Below, piece by piece: positions 58,332-64,000 of a stretch of 64,000 nt of DNA. The notes below the pieces were generated by a model. That model was not told the DNA's origin. It did no database searches and saw nothing but the letters and a program-made list of their open reading frames with translations. Position numbers and translations under genes: made by a program. This stretch comes from Sisyra terminalis (Eukaryota; Arthropoda; Insecta; Neuroptera; Sisyridae): NCBI GenBank assembly GCA_958496175.1, contig OY292277.1, positions 6,200,001-6,264,000 on the forward strand. Reading direction: 5' to 3'. Each line of letters starts with the position of its first letter. Within the stretch, counting starts at the first letter, position 1.

Positions 58332-61300
58332 ACAATTTTTAAATTTTTACTAGAAAAACTAAAATTTAAATAATTGTGTCTAGTTGACATGTAGAAATCC
58401 TTTATAAACATCGAAGTTTATGAATGAAGTATCGATTATTTTTCGATAGTTTTCACCACCATTGAAATATAATTAAATAAAATATTTCTTAAATAATAAG
58501 ATATGATACGGCTAAATTATAAAGTCCGATAGTTTATAGTCTGACGTCGTTAGATTTCAATCTAACTTAACCTTACCTACCGTTAGTTTATAATCTCACG
58601 CGTTATATTATAAACTGACAAAGGTCGCAAATTTACACTAGTAACTAAAAGAGGTATTTGTTTATGTATGTAGTTGTATATGAGAAGGATGGAAGGTGGC
58701 TCTATGATAAAATATCGCTCCTGAAAAACAATGTATTATTGATATTTTGGGTTTCAACATCGATATTTATGAACGTTATATCAATGTTTGAAAAAATCGA
58801 TGAATCGTTTGCACCCCAAGGTACAATGAAATAAAAGAGATACACTTTTCTTACGTAAAATTCAAATAAATAATAAAATAAAATTAAAAAGAAGTGACCA
58901 AAAAAATAAAAATAAAAAACGTAATATACAATCACAGCCAACTAGTAGTTTTAAAGATTCTTAGTTTTGTGTTTTCCTAACACTACCATTCCATCTTCCA
59001 ATTGATCACATTATCTATGGAAACATAAGAAACAAAAGAATATTTATAAACATAAACGCATTTCATTCAGCAATTCATTGCTAACTTAGATTTGTTGCTT
59101 GACAAACAACACTTCAATTGATCACTAAAGTTATTGGATATGATTAAAAAGATCCAAAAATTTCGATTTTTCTGAATTTTCATTAGAAAATTAAGATTAT
59201 AAATAATTGTTACAAATTGGCCAGGGAAATTCTTTAGATTTAGTCTTTTCCATTTTTTGATAAACCTAAATGATGGTCGTTAAATAAAAGCAGAGTAGTT
59301 TTTGTATGAAGCATTTCATACAGCTACCAATTCAAAGTTGGCTGTTTTGGTTGCATGTTGTGTCCTTCATCGGAGTTTCCTTATCCTTTTCTTAAAATAT
59401 TTCCGTGACTCAGCATTATAAAGCAGAAGGAATTTGCAAATTTTGTCGACAGAAATCAAAATATAGGTACATAAAAGTAATAAAATTTAAAACAAAAAAA
59501 AAACAAATGAATAAGAGGGACAAAAGAGATAATAATTAACAAAAACGTAACACACAAGATTTGTTAGTTTGCTATTTTCATAACATTTCCTTTCAATTGA
59601 TCACGCTACCCTTGGAAATGATTAATCTAAATTTAAGAATTTTTCATAGGCAACTAAATAAAATGTTTTAAATTCATTCTTTTTTTTCAATAAAAACATA
59701 AAATTTCGATCAAGAGAAAAAAAGACTGTCCATTTCATTTGTTTGAGATTAATTATGTTCTTTCAAAATAAAATAAAAATTAAATATTTTTGAAAAAATC
59801 CATATTTTAGAATAGAGTTCCACACAGACGAAGTTGAAAGTAACAGCGAATTCTTCATATGAAAACAAATTAAACATTTTTTCGACGAATTAATGTAAAA
59901 GAATGGACAAAATGTCTCTTTAAAAAACATTGATCAATCAGCTCCATCATTCGAGAACCACAATTAATATGCAAACAACGTTTTTCTTGGATCTTTGCGC
60001 GATTCAAATGTTTTCAAAGATCAAAGCAGCGAAAAAAAAACACTGTCGACACTCAAAGAGCTTTATTGTGTGATTGTAAGACGCATCTTATGTCCATTAA
60101 ACATCTTCCTTTCCTCCATCAAAAAAATCATCACATATCTCCAACTACCTTTCGTATCCATGCATTGAAATCACCAGGAAAAAAAATCAATTACCTTTGT
60201 ATTTTTTATGAAATCTGACTTGCTTTTCGTAAACATATTCAAACCTGATGCTTTTATTTGCTCATATCTATTTTTTTTCTTGGTATAAATATTTCCAGGC
60301 GTGCCAAAGACAAATTTTTATATTCTCCTATTGATTCGTTTGTAAGACATAAAAGTTGTTAAATAAAAATTTAAGTGCTTGCAAAAAAAAAAAAAACAAA
60401 CAAACAAATAAACCAATCAGTAAAGAAGAAAAAAAGGCAACTAACAAATGACTGTCGGGAAAAATCAATAAACAAAAAAAAAAGAACAACGCCTGTTAAA
60501 CAGGTGCTCCTTATTATTACTATTCGTATGTATATTGTGTAGGAATTTTTCACATTTTTTTTTTCTTCCCCCGACCACGTCTATTCTCCTCAACACTTTA
60601 TTATCTAAGACGTTTGGAATGTCGAAAAATTTGTTACTACTACTAAATGGGTTGACGGGTTGGCGGCTGCGGTGTTGGTGGGACGTGGAAAAAAAAAAAA
60701 TATCCAAACCCTAAGTAATGCCTATATACTGAATGCTATATTCAAAATTGGCAAATGTCGAAACCAAAAAATTCAAAATGGGCAAAAAATTTGGGTGGGT
60801 TTTTATTTGTTCGCAATATATTTGCTTGCTTTGAAAAATAAATTTATCGAGTTGGCATGTTTGGGTAATTAATTAACAATTGAACTTGGCCGATACGATA
60901 TTCTTTTGTTTGGATAATAGTTGGAGAGATGAAAACGGGTGGGAAATGGAAAATTTTCAATTGGACCTTAACGAGTTAAAACACGGAAATGCTTTTAATT
61001 TGGAGTTTAGTTTTGAAAAAAATCATTAGTTTAACTTTTTTTTTTGATTGATTAATCATATGATTTATTAATGAATTTCTTGAGATAACCACTAAACCAA
61101 TTAGAGGGTAACACTTCGATTTTATTACCTATTTCATTCAATCCATAAATAATTTATATTTAGATACTTAATGGAAAACAAGAATGTTATACAGAATGGA
61201 TAATCATTTTAAATGCCTTTGCCCTTACTAAATTGAACATTTCGTCCACTACTTCTGACTTCTCCACAATAGATCATTGAGGATGTCAAAATTAACTGAA

Positions 61301-62615
61301 AAGTAAATTTCTTTTACTTAATTATTAGGAAAAATATTTCCATTACAATAACTACAAAATCACTAATAAACCCAAAACTGGTCTAAGAACTATAAAATTT
61401 CAAAAAAAAAAAAATTAAAATCCTTTCATAGGTCAACCACCTGTATAACCAAATATTTGATTCAACTTCTCAAAAACTAACTGTTATCTTTTTTTTTTAA
61501 TCACTTATAGATCATTCTCACCCCATGATCCATTTTTTAGGCTTAATCAACTTAATCGAAAAAAAATATGCTAATTCCAAACATTATCTCAAACAAAAGA
61601 ACCGCACGATACCAATAAGTTTGATTTCGACCAAAAAAATGTCATTATTATATACAAAATTTTAACGGAACTTAAATGTTAGATCAACGGAAAAAAATAC
61701 CTCAAATGATTTCGATATAGAAAGTATCTAAACAAATAAACATTCCTTTTCATTAACAATGACAAATCAATTAAAAATTGATCACATCAATCACTTAAAT
61801 AAATGGCACTCTATTATGTTTTTTTTTTTTGCTTAGACCTTCAACTTTTTTAAGCTACTAAATTAGCGGGACTAGAAGTGTGCGCTATGTTATCTAACGG
61901 TCCATTCAACCAAAAAAAATAAAATAAATGACTACCGAAAACAAATGGCCATCTCCAATAAAAAAGACAAATGAAAAATGATCATTTGAACACGCATGAT
62001 TTTTTTTTTAATACAAATAAATTTGAATGGAAACATTTTTTTTGATGAAATTGAGGTCGATTAGGTCTGAAAATGATTTGGGTCGGTTGAGCCGCCCAAT
62101 TTCGAAAAAAAAGGGAAAATGTAAATAATACCTATTGCTATTGTTTCAAAAAAAATATGAGAGGTAGATAAATGGATAGATTATTATTGTTTCCATAATT
62201 GTTACTATTAAAAACAAATTGTGATATATTTTTGGAAGTTAATATCAGTGCAATTTAGTGAATTTCTAAAATTTCTATAGAAAAACAAATATTTATTAAT
62301 CAAAACATATGATTCTCATTTCTGTTTCCTACTTTACTTTTTTTGCAATAGAAATTTCATTACATTTAATCCCTTTCAACTTATTTTTTGTAGAATAATA
62401 ATAAAATAATTGTCAAAATTACCTATTATATTATATTAAAAAATTAATAATCAAATCAAATTTCATACTTAAAACAACGGCAAAATAGATTGCGACAAAA
62501 CCTTAATAACGAAAGCTTAATTCATTGATATAGTACGTATAGAAAACTACAATGCTTTGAGTAAAGTCAAAAGTAACTAAACGTATTGCTTATGTTAACT
62601 CTAATGGCTGTACTT
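58332..62615. other. AT-rich intronic DNA, no gene seen
   Basis: A possible small inverted-repeat patch at about 58520-58620 (AGTCCGATAGTTTATAGTCT and TAGTTTATAATCTCACGCG) could be a short element. 60.3-60.7 kb has long A runs and a GC patch (GTTGACGGGTTGGCGGC) without a convincing exon. Otherwise unremarkable. Confidence 0.4.
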
Positions 62616-63412
62616 TAGACTGATTCAAAAATAATATGATTGTTTTTTCTTTATTATATCGTAAATATTGTTGGAAATGACAAAAAAAAAATTCTGTGAA
62701 AGTTTAAGCTCTTAATATTAATATTAAGAGAGGCCGCATCGCAAATTTCGATTTTCCATTTAAATAACATGGAAACAATATTCTCTTGCACTTTGGAATT
62801 TTATAGCTCACGTTGGTGACAATAATTCGGAATGACCAAGGTATATTCTTGTAGAAAATTAATCGATCTACAAAAAAGGTCTCGGACAAGTTTTTGATAT
62901 ATTTATTCCTTCAAAAGTTATTCGAGGTCAAAGTTGAACTAATGAGAAATTTTAATATTTTTTCAATTTTTTGACGCAATCATCAATTTTATGAGAAAAT
63001 TTTTGTAGGACATTTTTCTATAACTTGTCTTTATAAAAGTTTTTGATATTTTTCACAGGTCCTAAGTTATTTAATTAAAATAAAAAAAATAATTTTTATG
63101 TTAAAAATAAAAAAAATAATTTTTATGTTAAAAATAAAATAATTCAGGGAATTTTCAGTTTAATGCAAATAACTTAGGACCTGTGAAAAATATCAAAAAC
63201 TTTTATGGAGATTGGTGATAGAAAAAAAAGTGCTGTACAAAAAATGTCCTATAAATTTTCTCATAAAATTGATGGTTGCGTCAAAAAATTGAAAAAATAT
63301 TAAAATTTCTCTTTAGTTCAACTTTGACCTCGAATAACTTTTGAAGAAATAAATATATCAAAATCTTGTAAGACCACCTTTTTTGTAGATCGTTCAATTT
63401 TCTACAGGAGGC
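62616..63412. repeat. Truncated copy of the 2941-4551 foldback element
   Basis: It starts TTTAGACTGATTCAAAAATA and follows the same block order (AACATGGAAACAATATTC, TTTTTTGACGCAATCATC, AGGTCCTAAGTTATT, then inverted blocks). It stops abruptly within the inverted outer block at about 63408. The central AAAATAATTTTTATGTTAAA block is duplicated. Confidence 0.75.
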
Positions 63413-63707
63413 TGTTAGAGTATGTTTTCAAATACATGTTAATAGCAATTTGCAGAATGGAAAGTATTTGGCGTAGATAAAAAAAAAATTATCCCCTTCC
63501 TTGTTACAGGTGGTTACATTTGGAAGCTTCGTTCCTCTTGATGTGACGTCATATAATTATAAATTTAATAATGAAAATTAATTAAAATAAATATTTTGAG
63601 TTTTGGCAAATGAGGCCATAAAAAGTTTTTGATCCTTGTTACACAACATCACATATCATTGACTTACCCTTATTCTTTTGAATGTGTAACATAATTTATG
63701 GATATAT

Positions 63708-63962
63708 ATGAATCTTTTATTTTGAAAATGTCGTAAGTCCATTTCAAGGACGGTCTATATGGCGATTCTTCTCATTGTAACTAAAACAAAGTATGTTAAT
63801 TATTTAACTGCTAAGTTTTCAGAAATTACTGATTTCATTTTAGTTGTTAACAAAAACGCTAATTATTCCCTCCTCCTCCTTAGTATCTTATGTTCCTATG
63901 GCTAAAATGATAAAACTCTAGGGATTGTTCTTGAAATGGACTAAACTCACTTTCAAAATAAA
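63708..63962. mobile_element. 'AAGTCCATTTC' terminal-inverted-repeat element, copy 3
   Basis: The ends are TTATTTTGAAAATGTCGTAA and CTAAACTCACTTTCAAAAT. The interior matches copy 2 in the same direction (CTAAGTTTTCAGAAATTACT, TATCTTATGTTCCTATGG). It has about 40 more bases near the left end than copy 2. Confidence 0.65.
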
Positions 63963-64000
63963 TGGTTCATATTACGATAATCTATTTTTTTAGTAAGGAA

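Noticed and set aside
60371..60872. Possible small exons or genes with A-rich flanks
   Set aside because: Frames are made of A/T homopolymers; no splice sites or recognisable protein.

Overview
The window is AT-rich animal nuclear DNA. It has spliced genes with GT-AG introns, insect-style core-promoter signals, jockey-type and Penelope-like retroelement remains, and a clear orthologue of the insect hamlet / vertebrate PRDM3-PRDM16 (MECOM) zinc-finger regulator. It is most likely an insect; a beetle is possible, but that is only an impression.

Two protein-coding genes are supported, and both are partial. On the + strand, about 2.4-17.2 kb, lie the last four coding exons of the hamlet/PRDM16-type gene (5936-6047, 6527-6689, 11443-11613, 11677-13494), with six N-terminal-cluster zinc fingers, a PLDLS CtBP motif and three C-terminal-cluster fingers. 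A TATA/initiator promoter with a candidate non-coding exon lies upstream (2393-2529), and a probable long 3' UTR, interrupted by repeats, lies downstream. On the - strand are the last two exons of a gene with the end of a PH-like domain and a long serine-rich tail (56621-56832 and 49226-50773). Its 5' part is beyond the right edge.

Almost everything else is repeat DNA, unusually rich in foldback (inverted-repeat) structures: 2.9-4.6 kb, 7.8-8.2 kb, 9.35-10.45 kb, 14.95-15.28 kb, a palindrome of about 6.2 kb at 19.4-25.7 kb, 45.7-46.75 kb, 58.0-58.3 kb, and a truncated copy at 62.6-63.4 kb. Between the two genes lie three tandem arrays: about 9 units of ~187 bp (17.6-19.3 kb), about 42 units of ~282 bp with higher-order structure (26.77-38.6 kb), and about 10 units of ~115 bp (39.16-40.35 kb). 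Several short non-autonomous DNA transposons have clean terminal repeats. One family has three copies, each with a perfect 9-bp target duplication.

The strongest candidates for something undescribed are these. (1) The 6.2-kb palindrome carries four convergent tRNA-like A-box/B-box modules and clusters of TGACGTCA sites, and is flanked by 187-bp units like a foldback transposon. (2) Hammerhead-ribozyme-like cores (CTGANGA, stem II, GAAA, tiny stem III) occur in three unrelated repeat families, all sharing one extra A. (3) The 282-bp satellite is bounded on both sides by diverged units that resemble each other and keep a protein-like reading frame, suggesting the array grew inside an older sequence. 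No search or folding was run; all calls are by eye.
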